Origin: an uncultured Paraburkholderia sp.
Lineage (GTDB): Bacteria > Pseudomonadota > Gammaproteobacteria > Burkholderiales > Burkholderiaceae
Length of the DNA: 34,937 nucleotides
Direction of reading: 5' to 3'
Assembly (NCBI GenBank): GCA_940747215.1
Contig: CALNWS010000048.1
Coordinates: 1-34,937 of the forward strand
Position numbers and translations under genes: made by a program. Shown piece after piece: positions 18,465-27,533 of this stretch. Each line of letters opens with the position of its first letter. The first letter of the stretch is position 1. The notes below the pieces were generated by a model, which was not told where the DNA came from, made no database searches, and saw only the letters and a program-made list of their open reading frames with translations.

Positions 18465-19513
18465 TCAGATGCCCAGCAGTTTTCTGATCTGCTGCGAATC
18501 CACGTTGCTGCCCGCGAAGTCGTCGAACGAATGTTCCGCGACGCGAATGATATGGCGTCGGATGAACTCCGCCCCTTCTCGCGCGCCGTCCTGTGGATGC
18601 TTCAACGCGCATTCCCATTCCAGCACGGCCCAGCCGGGAAAATCGTATTGCGCCATCTTCGAGAAGATCGCGCCGAAATCGATCTGCCCGTCGCCGAGCG
18701 ATCTGAAGCGTCCCGCGCGTTCCACCCAGCCGCTATAGCCGCCGTAGACGCCTTGCCTGCCTGTTGGACGAAACTCCGCGTCCTTCACATGAAACGCCTT
18801 GATGCGCTCGTGATAGATGTCGATGAACGCAAAGTAGTCGAGCTGCTACAGAACGAAATGGCTCGGATCGTAGAGGATGTTTGCACGTTTGTGCCCGCCA
18901 ACGGCCGCGAGAAAGCGCTCGAACGTCACGCCGTCGTGCAGGTCTTCGCCGGGATGCAATTCGTAGCAGACATCCACGCCGGCGGCGTCGAATACATCGA
19001 TAATCGGCTTCCAGCACCGCGCGAGTTCTTCGAACGCACTTTCCACGAGACCGGCCGGGCGCTGCGGCCACGGGTAGAGATAAGGCCACGCGAGCGCGCC
19101 GGAAAACGTGACGTGCGCGCTCAGTCCCAGACGCTGCGATGCCTTCGCCGCGAGTTCGAGTTGCCCGATCGCCCATTGCGTACGCGCCTCAGGGTTGCCA
19201 CGTACGCGTGGCGCGGCAAAGGCGTCGAACAACGTATCGTACGCAGGGTACACAGCCACGAGCTGCCCTTGCAGATGCGTCGACAGCTCGGTGATCGAGA
19301 CACCCGCCTTTTCGATCGTCTCGAGCAGTTCGTCGCAATACGCCTGACTCGATGCAGCCTTTCGAGATCGATCAGGCGCGTATCGCACGGCACCTGAATG
19401 CCCTTGGAGCCGAGACTCGCGGCCCAGCCCGCGAGATGCGCGAGATTGTCGAACGGCACCTCGTCGCCCATAAACTGCGCGAGAAATATTGCCGGCCCCT
19501 TGATCGTTTTCAT
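18465..19513 (-). pseudogene. TIM-barrel sugar-phosphate isomerase/epimerase (AP-endonuclease 2 fold), broken
   Basis: A xylose-isomerase-like TIM barrel of about 350 residues, the class that interconverts keto sugars or inosose. The start ATG at 19513 gives 'MKTIKGPAIFLAQFMGDE'. After 'CDTRLIDLER' (near 19360) the frame shifts. The rest shows 'ITELSTHLQGQLV', 'GVDVCYELHPGEDLHDG' (metal-binding Glu and His) and 'ILYDPSHFVL'. A TAG at 18846-18848 stands where Gln is expected before 'LDYFAFIDIYHERIKAFHVKD', which continues in the same frame to TGA at 18465-18467. It is convergent with the dehydrogenase gene, 17 bp apart, and downstream of the ABC genes, suggesting one operon. Confidence 0.88.
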
Positions 19514-19536
19514 CGTACAGTGTCCTCGTTCGGTGC

Positions 19537-19585
19537 TGCGCCGGCGCGCGTCATTCGCTCATGTTTCTTCAACGCCGCCGGCGCA
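19537..19585. repeat. 10-bp inverted repeat between isomerase and binding-protein genes
   Basis: TGCGCCGGCG (19537-19546) and CGCCGGCGCA (19576-19585) are separated by 29 bp in the gap between the binding-protein stop (19602) and the isomerase start. This could be an intercistronic stabilising hairpin, common after abundant binding-protein genes. It has no T-run. Confidence 0.4.
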
Positions 19586-19601
19586 TTCCGGTTTCAGGCC
19601 G

Positions 19602-20564
19602 TCAGAACGGCGAGTCCGGGAAATGGAACTGCTGCGCGTTTTCCTTCGTAACGAGCACCGAAGGAATAATCGTCGTCGCCGGCAATTTTTCGCTCTTCAG
19701 CCGCGCTTCGGCCGTGAGCTTGATCGCGTCGTAGATGAATTTCGGCGAGTACGACACGTCGGCCTTGATCATCGACGCGCCGTCCATCACCATTTTCACC
19801 ATGCCTTTCGAACCCGCGCCGCCGAACACAATCTTGATGTCGGTGCGCTTGGCTTGCTCGATGGCTTTGAGCACGCCGACGGCCATGTCGTCGTCGGCAG
19901 CCCACACGGCGTCGATATGCTTGAAGCGCGTGAGATAGTCCTGCATCGTCTTGAACGCGTCGTCGCGATTCCAGTTCGCGTACTTCGCATCCAGAATCTT
20001 GATGTTCGGATAGCCCTTCAATACGCCAGTGAAAGCGCTCCAGCGTTCGTTATCGAGCGTCGTGGGATGCCGCGCAAAGCGACGATGTCGCCTTTGCCGT
20101 CGAGCGCCTTCGCGAGATATTCAGCGGGGATCTTGCCGAACGCAGTGTTGTCGCCCGCAACGTAGGCGTCCTGCGCGCTCGTGTCGGTGAGGCCGCGATC
20201 CACCACGGTCACGTACACGCCCTTCTTCTTCACCTAGGCAATCGGTTGCGTGAGCGAAGCCGATTCGAACGGGAAGATCACGAGGGCGTTGATCTTGTTC
20301 AACGTCACGAGATCCTGCAACTGGTTCGCCTGCTCAGACGCGCCCACCACCGTCTTGACGATCATTTTCAGATCGGGATGCGCCTTCTCCAGATCGGCCT
20401 TTGCCCTGTTCGCCCACCAGACGATGCCGCCGGTGAAGCCGTGGTCGGCGGTTGGAATGGCGACGCCAAGCGTCACCTTCTCGTCGGCGCGCGCGACGTT
20501 CGCCGTGCCCAGTATGCCCAACGCCAGCATGCCGGCGCCGATCGCTCGTAAAACCATGCTTCAT
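19602..20564 (-). pseudogene. CUT2-family sugar ABC transporter substrate-binding protein, broken
   Basis: A periplasmic binding protein of the ribose/inositol type (Peripla_BP_4). The likely start is ATG at 20564 (GGAGA upstream). A frameshift after six codons separates it from the signal peptide 'AIGAGMLALGILGTANVARA', and the mature protein begins 'DEKVTLGVAIPT'. A TAG at 20234-20236 replaces Gln in 'SLTQPIA-stop-VKKKG'. A second frameshift near 20060 follows '[11 protein letters not shown]'. The C-terminal lobe '[20 protein letters not shown]' and '[14 protein letters not shown]' ends 'FPDSPF' at 19602-19604. Three independent lesions are present. The permease gene lies upstream on the same strand. 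Confidence 0.88.
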
Positions 20565-20651
20565 GGTTGCGTCTCCGTTGTCGGTTTGAGGCGTGTCGTA
20601 CGCCCCGATTTTGAAGTCACCGTTATTGCAGTTTGAAGTCTCACACCACAC

Positions 20652-21666
20652 TTATCGCCGTCCGCGCTGAACGAACGCGACGAAGATAATCACTACGCCC
20701 TGCACCGCCGCGTTCAGATACACGCTGATGATGCTGGTCAGATTCAGAATGTTCGCGATCACCGAGAGCAGGATCGCGCCGATCACCGTGCCGATCACGC
20801 GCCCTTCGCCGCCCTTGAGCACCGTACCGCCCACCACCACGGACGCGATCGCTTCGAGTTCCCACAAAAGACCTGTGGTGGGCGTGGCCGAGCCAAGGCG
20901 CGGCACGTACAGAACCGTCGCCACGCCCACGCAGATACCGAGCAGCACGTACGTGACGATCTTCACGCTGTCGACGCGAATCGCCGCATAGCGTGCAACC
21001 TGTTCGTTCGAGCCGATGGCCTGCACGTGACGTCCGAACGCCGTGCGATTCAGGATCAGCGCGCCGCCCGCCGCGACCACGAGAAAGACCCAGATCGGTA
21101 CCGGCACGCCGAAGAGGCTCGCGTAATAGACCGGGTCCGTACAGATCGGAGAGCGAATTGTCGAGCGTGAGCGCGCCGCCGTCGGCAAGCCACGTGAGCA
21201 CTGCGCGAAAAATGCCCAGCGTACCGAGTGTGACGATGAACGGCTCGATACGTCCCTTCGTAATCAGCAGACCGTGCGCGCAGCCGAACAGTGCGCCGAG
21301 CACGAGCGCGAACACGATACCGATGGTGAGGATCAGAAGCGGCGCGAACGTGTGACCACCCGCGCCCGCGGCGAGCGCATTCATCAACCAGATCATGCTG
21401 CCCGCGATCAGCGCGGCCATCGAACCAACCGAAAGATCGATGCCGCCCGAGATGATCACGAACGTCATGCCGACCGCGATGATGCCGATGAACGACGTGC
21501 GCGTAAGTACGTTCATCATGTTGTCGGTCGTCGCGAAGTCGCGGTTCAGCAGCGTGCCGACGATGCACAGCGCGATCAGACCGGCGAGCGGACCGAGCGT
21601 ATAGAGACGCTGCGCGACGCGCAGCACGCGGCCGGATTGCACGGCTTCAGTGGGTGCCGGTCGCAT
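20652..21666 (-). pseudogene. CUT2-family sugar ABC transporter permease (RbsC-like), frameshifted
   Basis: A BPD_transp_2-type inner-membrane permease with eight to ten hydrophobic segments. '[18 protein letters not shown]' and '[18 protein letters not shown]' are RbsC-family signatures, and the C-terminal half has '[19 protein letters not shown]' (EAA-like loop). A one-base insertion near 21140, in '[17 protein letters not shown]', separates the halves; the real tail ends '[10 protein letters not shown]' at 20652-20654. The start at 21666 overlaps the ATPase stop (21647-21649) by 20 bp, a normal translational coupling for these operons. Confidence 0.88.
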
Positions 21667-21800
21667 GGGCGATCAACTCCTCTTCGGTCAGATGGTCGGG
21701 TGTGAGCGTGGTTTGCAGACGTCCCGCGCGCATCACGACCACGCGATGACAGAGACCGATCAGCTCGATCATTTCGGATGAAATGACGATCACCGAGGCG
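21647..21800 (-). pseudogene. Sugar ABC transporter ATP-binding protein, C-terminal scrap
   Basis: Only the last 50 or so codons remain: 'SVIVISSEMIELIGLCHRVV' (the end of the second ATPase domain of RbsA/MglA-type proteins, just after the H-loop region), then 'VMRAGRLQTTL' and '[12 protein letters not shown]', with TGA at 21647-21649. Everything upstream, more than 1.3 kb of the gene, has been removed by a deletion that joins it to alkB at about 21800. It is in frame with the end of the alkB remnant and forms part of a chimeric ORF. Confidence 0.85.
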
Positions 21801-22438
21801 TTCGAGCCGCTGCTTTTCCAGCCACCATGCCCCGACGCCACGTTGCCGAACACCGTGCGCGGCAGAAACGCCCAGAACGACTCGCCATAACGCTCGCTCG
21901 CCGGATCGGACGGTGTCGCGACACGCACGTGATGTCCGCGATTATGTTCGACGAAGAAATGGCCATACGCGACGGGCGCGAGCGTGATCTTCGCGAGCCA
22001 GCGTTCGAAGCGATCGGTCTTGTGACCAAGCTCGTGCGTTGTATTGATGGAGACGCCCGTGGCAGGGCCGAGCGAGAGCGCGAAGCCCAGATAATCGTAC
22101 CACTTGAGCGCGTGCGTGCCGACGATCCAAAGCGCGCCGAAGAACGACACGTATTCGATGAACGTCGCGAGATACACGACGCGGCGGTAATAGCGCTCAC
22201 GCTCCAGGGTCGCGACGACCTCTTCCAGCGGATTGCCCGGATCATTGCCGATCAGATAATCGAGCACGGGAATAATGCCGAACACGAAGATCGGCCCGAA
22301 CCACCAGAAGATGTGCCAGCCGGTGAGCAGCGCGAAATTGGCGGCATGCAGCGGCAGCGTGATCGTGAGCGCGCCGAGCAGCCAGAGATAACGCTTGCCG
22401 TCGACTCAGTGTGCCGGGTCCGCCTGCGAACTTGCCAT
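21797..22438 (-). pseudogene. alkB: Alkane 1-monooxygenase (AlkB), truncated and with an early stop
   Basis: AlkB is a membrane di-iron hydroxylase of medium-chain alkanes. The start ATG at 22438 follows GGGAGGGAGACA. Codon 11 is TGA (22406-22408), after which the frame continues 'VDGKRYLWLLGALTITLPL'. Membrane helices lead to the first two histidine boxes, HELGHK and EHNRGHH. After 'FWAFLPRTVFGNVAS' a one-base insertion near 21830 and then the deletion junction near 21800 follow. The third histidine box and the last third of the protein are missing, so no active enzyme is possible. The sequence reads on in frame into the ABC ATPase scrap. Confidence 0.88.
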
Positions 22439-22756
22439 TGTCTCCCTCCCCTGTCGTCGTGATGTATGTCGCCCGGATTCGGCGGGCTCTCGCCTGCTGT
22501 TCCGGTACGCATGTCGGCGGGATCTTGCCAGACTCCACGATTTATATGGCCTACGGAGCAGGTTCGCCAAGGAAATTGCCCTAGGTGGTAGACTCCAAAC
22601 ATCGCGCGATGCGGTGCAATCGCCACGTACGTCGAGCGTTTGAATGAAACAGGCGTTCGGCGCGATGCTGCACTGCGGTTTATGCAAATGCGATGCGCGT
22701 GTGGCTCATGAGTGCTTTGATGTGCCCGCATAACGCGCCGCATTTTGAAGGCCCAA
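22439..22756. other. Gene-free region upstream of alkB
   Basis: About 320 bp hold the alkB 5' region and non-coding sequence up to the ahpF terminator. The open frames seen have codon use unlike the neighbouring genes and no family motifs. No convincing promoter was identified. Confidence 0.4.
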
Positions 22757-22758
22757 AT

Positions 22759-22787
22759 GAAAAACGGCGGCCTTGTGGACCGCCGTT
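22759..22787 (-). terminator. Rho-independent terminator of ahpF
   Basis: The stem AACGGCGG/CCGCCGTT (22763-22770 and 22780-22787) has a 9-nt loop and is followed on the minus strand by TTTTT. It lies about 45 bp beyond the ahpF stop codon. Stem, loop and T-run are all seen directly. Confidence 0.85.
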
Positions 22788-22830
22788 CCGTTACCGCTTA
22801 TCTACTGCGCTCTAATGCTTACACCACCAT

Positions 22831-23640
22831 TCAGACCGTTTCTGCTTCGACTTCGCTGACCGCTTCCACTTCGTCGCCGTGACGGATCAGGTGATCGAAT
22901 GAGGAGAGCGATGCTTTCGCGCCTTCGCTAACCGCGATCACGATCTGCTTGAACGGCACCGTGGTGACATCGCCAGCCGCGAACACGCCCGGCACCGACG
23001 TCGCGCCACGTGCGTCCACCATGATCTCGCCGTGCTTCGACAACTCCACCGTGCCCTTCAGTCATTCGGTGTTCGGCACGAGACCGATCTGCACGAAAAC
23101 GCCTTCGAGTTCGACGTTCTTCACGTCGCCCGATTGCAGGTCCTTGTACACGAGACCGTTGACCTTCTTGCCGTCGCCGGTGATCTCGGTAGTTTGTGCC
23201 TGCGTGATGACCTTCACGTTCGGCAGGCTGCGCAGCTTGCGCTGCAAAACTTCATCGGCACGCAGCGTTGCACCGAATTCGAGCAGCGTAACTTCGCGAA
23301 CGATACCCGCGAGGTCGATCGCCGCTTCGACACCCGAGTTGCTGCCGCCGATCACCGCGACGCGCTTGCCCTTGAAGAGCGGACCGTCGCAATGCGGGCA
23401 GTACGCCACGCCATGATTGCGATACTCGCGCTCGCCCGGCACGTTGATTTCGCGCCAGCGTGCGCCGGTGGCGAGAATCACCGTCTTCGCCTTCAGCACC
23501 GCGCCGTTGGCCAGACGCACTTCGTTGATGCGGCCGGGGATCAGCGCTTCGGCACGCTGCACGTCCATGATGTCGACTTCATACGTCTTCATGTGCTGTT
23601 CGAGCGCCGTCGCGAAAATCGGTGCCAATTCCTCCCCGTT
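22831..23640 (-). pseudogene. ahpF: Alkyl hydroperoxide reductase subunit F, N-terminal deletion plus nonsense
   Basis: AhpF passes electrons from NADH to the peroxiredoxin AhpC. The remaining C-terminal part has the redox CxxC ([14 protein letters not shown]), the NADH-binding '[18 protein letters not shown]' and the terminal FAD motif '[16 protein letters not shown]'. A TGA at 23062-23064 replaces the Trp of 'PNTEWLKG', and the frame then continues to TGA at 22831-22833. Upstream of about 23640 the two thioredoxin-like domains and the first FAD-binding motif (more than 200 residues) are gone; the frame runs instead into the leader of the oppositely oriented lyase gene. No ahpC is visible. 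Confidence 0.87.
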
Positions 23641-23667
23641 CACCACCGTTCTATCTGGAGACAACTC

Positions 23668-24520
23668 ATGAGCACTTCCGCCCCGCGCCGCCTTCTGCGC
23701 GAAAGTCAATCAACGTCAGGGTCTGCTCGTGCCGGGCGCGTTCAACGCGATGAGCGCGCGTCACCGAGGACGCGGGCTTTGAAGCCATCTACATCACGGG
23801 CGTGGGCGTCACGAACATGTCGTTCGGTTTACCGGATCTCGGCTTCATCGGCCTCGCCGGAGTGGCTGAGCACACCGCGCGGATTCGCGACGCCGTCGCG
23901 CTGCCGCTGATCGTCGACGCGGACACGGGCTTCCGCAACGCGCTGACGTGCGCCAGACCGTGCGCATCCTAGAGTGCAGCGGCGCGGACGTGATCCAGTT
24001 CGAAGACCAGATCATGCCGAAGAAATGCGGCCACTTTTCCGGCAAGGAAGTGGTGAGCACGAGCGAAATGGTCGGCAAGATTCGCGCGGCCGTCGATGCC
24101 CGCGAGGACGACAATCTGCAGGTCATGGTGCGCACCGACGACGCCGTGTACGGGATCGAGGACGCGATCGAACGCGGCCACCGCTTTATCGAAGCGGGCG
24201 CGGATATCCTGTTCATCGAGGCAACTGAATCGCTCGCGGACATCGAACGCCTGCCGTCGCTCTTCGACAAACCGCAACTGATCAACATCGTGATCGGCGG
24301 CAAGACGCCGGTGCAGTCGCGTGAGGCGCCCGCCAAGCTCGGCTATGGCATCGTGCTGTACGCGAACGCCGCGCTGCAAGGCACCGTGCTCGGCACGCTG
24401 AAGAGCAACAGCCGTCTCGACGAAGACGCCACGCTGGTCACGCCGTTCAGCGAACACCAGCGTCTCGTCAACAAGCCGCTCTACGACAAGCTTGACCGCG
24501 AATACGCCGCGAAGGACTGA
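23668..24520 (+). pseudogene. Isocitrate lyase/PEP mutase family protein, 5' half frameshifted
   Basis: This superfamily includes methylisocitrate lyase, oxaloacetate decarboxylase and dimethylmalate lyase. The start ATG at 23668 follows CTGGAGA. The 5' half is scattered over frames by several indels (near 23700, 23757 and 23945), but 'YITGVGVTNMSFGLPDLGF'-type sequence and the metal-binding DADTGF are readable. From 23948 one frame is intact: 'VIQFEDQIMPKKCGHFSGKE' with the active-site KKCGH, 'VMVRTDDAVYG', and 'ADILFIEATES', ending 'YDKLDREYAAKD' with TGA at 24518-24520. The oxaloacetate decarboxylase/carboxyvinyl-phosphonate subgroup seems more likely than PrpB, but this is not certain. 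Confidence 0.8.
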
Positions 24521-24558
24521 GGCTCGCGCCTCGCTTCAATCCCTTTCGAAAACGCTTG

Positions 24559-24590
24559 AACCGGAGCGCGTTGATCGACACTCTCCGGTT
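24559..24590 (+). terminator. Possible terminator after the lyase gene
   Basis: AACCGGAG (24559-24566) and CTCCGGTT (24583-24590) form an 8-bp stem with a 16-nt loop, followed by TTTCC. It lies 40 bp after the lyase stop. The loop is long and the T-run short, so the confidence is moderate. Confidence 0.45.
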
Positions 24591-24969
24591 TCCTCCAGCA
24601 TCCTCGCCAGCGACGCAATCCTCCGCGCCAGACACGCGCCAACCACTCGCCAACTACGCGCCAGCTATTACGCACTCTTACCGCGTGGCATGAATATGCG
24701 ATCCGCCCTGCCGCGCCCAACGGAATGGCGCGATTTATTGCTTTAGGATTCGGGCGTGGCGACCCGCCGGCGGCACACGTCCGGCGCACGAGCCTTCCCG
24801 CTCGACCACGTCCCATGGACGCAGGAACTCCGTTTTCGAAAGGCAGCAGTACGACTATGACGTTAACCCCATCGCGCGGAATCCCTCCGCACGTCCCGCG
24901 TTCCGGCACGCCCGGCTCGCCCGCTCTCGGCCGGAAAAGCCTTGCTTCACCGGACGAGGAGCGCGCGCA
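24591..24969. other. Gene-free region before the MFS gene
   Basis: About 380 bp without recognisable coding sequence. A stretch at about 24600-24665 repeats a CGCCA-like motif several times (GCGCCAGACACGCGCCAACC and similar). The end holds the MFS ribosome-binding site. The rest may be decayed DNA. Confidence 0.4.
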
Positions 24970-26409
24970 ATGAGCGGAAGCGCCACACGTTCGTCGCATG
25001 TCGGCTGGCTGCCGTACATCGTCGCGGCCATCTTCTTCATGGAGTATCTCGACACCACGGTGATCGCCACCGCGCTGCCGCAGATGGCACGCTCTTTCGG
25101 CGTGGGTCCGAACAGCCTGAGTCTCGGCATGACCGCCTACATGCTCGCGCTCGCGATCTTCATTCCTGCGAGCGGCTGGGTGGCGGACCGCTGTGGTTCG
25201 CGCAGCGTGTTCGTCACGGCGATCGGCGTTTTCACGGTGGCCTTGGTGTTGTGCGGACTGTCGCAGAACGTCGTCGAATTCACGGCTGCACGACTGCTGC
25301 AAGGCGTAGGCGACGCGATGATGGTGCCGGTGGGCCGGCTGATCGTCGTACGCAGCACCGAAAAAAGCCGGATGATGCAGGCCATTTCCACCATCACGTG
25401 GCCTGCGATCGCCGCGCCGGTGGTCGGGCCGCCGATCGGCGGCTTCATCACGACGTACGCGTCGTGGCGCTGGATCTTCCTGCTGAACGTGCCATTCGGG
25501 ATCGCCGCGATTGCAGTCGCTTTCGCCATCGTGCCGAACCTGCGCGGCACCGAGCGCAAACCGCTCGATGTCGTGGGTCTTCTGCTGAGCGGCGCGACGC
25601 TCACCGCGATTCTTTACGGCGCCGAACTCGCGAGCCAGCCCGGCCAGAATCCGTGGGTGGCCGGTGCGCTCGTGGTGGGCGGACTGCTGCTGGGCGTGGT
25701 GGCGTTTCAGCACGCGAAGCGTCATCCGCATCCGCTCGTCGACGTATCGACGCTCAAGATTCCGACGTTCTCCGTCACCGTGGTGACGGGGTCGTTCACG
25801 CGCATCGGCATCGGCGCGGTATCGTATCTGATGCCGCTGCTCTTCCAGGTGGGCTTTGGTCTGTCGGCATTCAAATCGGGCTTTTTGCTGCTCGCAAGCG
25901 CGCTCGGCAATCTCGGCATGAAGGCGCTCACCACGCGCATCCTGCAACGCTATGGCTTCCGGATGGTGTCGATCGTCGACGTGTCGGTGGCCGGCATTTT
26001 CATCATCGCGTGCGGCCTGCTCACGCCGAACGTGCCGCTCGCGCTCGTGCTGATTGTCGTGTTCGTCTATGGCGTCGCGCGCTCCATGCAATTTTCGACG
26101 CTCGCCATACTTGCTTATGCCGGCGTCGCGCAACTGCAAATGAGCGCGGCCAGCACGCTGTGGAGCGCGGTGGCGCAGATGACGATCGGTCTCGGCATCG
26201 CGTTCGGCGCGGTGTCGCTGCGCGCGGCGGCGTACTTCAACGGCGAGAACACCGGCCACGTCTTCACCTTCGACGATTTCCGTCTCGCGTTCCTGCTCGC
26301 CGGTCTGCTGACGCTCGTCTCCGTGTTCGGCTATATGGGCCTTGCGCGCGATGCGAGTCAAAGCATCGGCGGCGGCTCACGCGGCAACGAAGATCCGGCC
26401 AAAGGCTAA
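24970..26409 (+). CDS. DHA2-family MFS transporter (EmrB/QacA type), intact
   Basis: 479 residues, about 14 transmembrane helices. TM1 carries 'FMEYLDTTVIATALPQMA' (motif D1 with the conserved Asp), then 'GWVADRCGSRSVF' (motif A) and 'VVGPPIGGFITTYASWRWIF' (motif C). These define DHA2 drug:H+ antiporters. The ATG at 24970 follows GAGGAG. In motif B, 'RLLQGVGDAMM', the usual second Gly of GxGG is Asp, which may affect function. It is one of the few uninterrupted genes. The GNAT gene follows 30 bp downstream, so the two could be cotranscribed. The substrate is unknown. Confidence 0.92.
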   Translation: MSGSATRSSHVGWLPYIVAAIFFMEYLDTTVIATALPQMARSFGVGPNSLSLGMTAYMLALAIFIPASGWVADRCGSRSVFVTAIGVFTVALVLCGLSQNVVEFTAARLLQGVGDAMMVPVGRLIVVRSTEKSRMMQAISTITWPAIAAPVVGPPIGGFITTYASWRWIFLLNVPFGIAAIAVAFAIVPNLRGTERKPLDVVGLLLSGATLTAILYGAELASQPGQNPWVAGALVVGGLLLGVVAFQHAKRHPHPLVDVSTLKIPTFSVTVVTGSFTRIGIGAVSYLMPLLFQVGFGLSAFKSGFLLLASALGNLGMKALTTRILQRYGFRMVSIVDVSVAGIFIIACGLLTPNVPLALVLIVVFVYGVARSMQFSTLAILAYAGVAQLQMSAASTLWSAVAQMTIGLGIAFGAVSLRAAAYFNGENTGHVFTFDDFRLAFLLAGLLTLVSVFGYMGLARDASQSIGGGSRGNEDPAKG

Positions 26410-26439
26410 AAGTAAAAGAACACACAGTAGCAACGTGCC

Positions 26440-26895
26440 GTGCAGGCCCACGAACTAACGTTTTCGAGCAGCAGACAGGATCTCGACATCGAGATGGTGT
26501 ACGCGTTTCTCTCGCAGGAAACGCCGTGGACGAAAGACATGCCGCGCGACACGTTCGAGCGCGCGGTGGCAGGCTCGCTGTGTTTCGGCGGCTACGTGAA
26601 CGGCAGGCAGGTGGCGTTCGCGCGCGTCGTGACCGATCACGCGACTTTCGCCTACCTGTGCGACGTTTTCGTGTTGCCCGCGTATCGCGGCAAGGACTAT
26701 GCATCCGCGCTCATGAAACACGTGTTCGCGAGCCCGTCGCTCGTGGGCTTGCGGCGCATCGTGCTGGTCACGACCGACGCCCACCACGTCTACGCGCCGC
26801 ACGGATTCACGGCACTCGCGAATCTGGAGCGCTACATGAAGCGGCACGATCCGGATGTCTACGGGAAGCAGCGGAGTGAACCGGCGGCATCGTAA
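26440..26895 (+). CDS. GNAT-family N-acetyltransferase, intact frame but altered CoA motif
   Basis: 151 residues from a GTG start at 26440 (the family N-terminus begins here; no good ribosome-binding site). The order 'IEMVYAFLSQETPWTK', 'AFARVVTDHATFAYLCDVFV' and 'PAYRGKDYASALMKHVF' is that of a well-known subgroup of short GNAT enzymes. The acetyl-CoA loop normally reads Q/R-x-x-G-x-G/A; here RGKDY has Asp where Gly is expected, a change that would disturb pyrophosphate binding. The acceptor substrate is unknown. The frame is undamaged, but the missense change suggests activity may already be lost. Confidence 0.85.
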   Translation: MQAHELTFSSSRQDLDIEMVYAFLSQETPWTKDMPRDTFERAVAGSLCFGGYVNGRQVAFARVVTDHATFAYLCDVFVLPAYRGKDYASALMKHVFASPSLVGLRRIVLVTTDAHHVYAPHGFTALANLERYMKRHDPDVYGKQRSEPAAS

Positions 26896-27026
26896 GAGAG
26901 CACGCTGTCACAGGCGTGCCACGTTCGGCGTTTAACTTGCAGCGGTAACGAATAAATGCGGACGCGTGCGCTGATAACGGCGCATACGAACGCGCGCACT
27001 CAAGCGCTGCAAGCGCCCCACGCCAA

Positions 27027-27533
27027 TGCCAAAGCTCACCGAGCGCGACTCTCGCGCGCCAGTCAGTCCGGGCGGCCGCCTTGTTTAAGGCCGCCTCCGT
27101 CAGTGCCTTGCTCAACGCGTTCCGCATGACGATGCAGATCGCCATCGGCATGACCGCGCATTCGGACGGCCTCGTGGCCGACGGCATTCATACGCTCTCC
27201 GATTTCGCCGCCGACGGCGTCGTCCTGTTCATCGGCGCGCGCGGCCAGAAGCATGCCGACGCCGGCACGCAGCAGGCGCTGGCGTCGCTCCTCATCGCAG
27301 GTGTGCTGATCGCGACGGCCGGCAACATGCTGTGGGATAGCTTCGTGCAAACGTCGATGCCCGACGTCGGCGTGACGATCCAGATCTGCGCGCTGGCGGT
27401 GAGCGGCTTCGTCACGCTCGCGAAAGAGGCGCTCTTTCGCTATATGCGTGCCGCCGCGCGACGCAGCGGATCGGCGATTCTCGTGGCAAGCGCATGGCAT
27501 GCACGCGTGGACGCGGTGTCGACGCTCGTCGCG
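27027..27533 (+). pseudogene. Cation diffusion facilitator (CDF) transporter, 5' fragment
   Basis: A CDF (cation efflux) protein exporting divalent metals. The probable start is ATG 27027 ('MPKLTERDSRA'), followed by a frameshift near 27065. Then 'LFKAASVSALLNAFRMTMQI' and TM2 with the metal-binding HTLSD and AD ('GIHTLSDFAADGVV') are readable, then TM3 and TM4. After 'WHARVDAVSTLV' (about 27530) the gene stops at a junction with the oppositely oriented hydroxylase gene. TM5, TM6 and the cytoplasmic domain are missing. Confidence 0.85.

Noticed and set aside
24600..24665. CGCCA-rich repeats as a CRISPR-like or iteron array
   Set aside because: Units are short, irregular and not evenly spaced; there are no spacers of constant length and no rep or cas gene.
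24481..26361. Minus-strand open frame of 626 codons antisense to the MFS gene
   Set aside because: The translation is a monotonous R/H/D/E-rich string without domains; the plus strand encodes a full DHA2 transporter.
24942..26879. Plus-strand 645-codon frame covering both MFS and GNAT genes
   Set aside because: It is a +1 shadow rich in Arg; the real proteins with clear motifs are in other frames with proper ribosome-binding sites.
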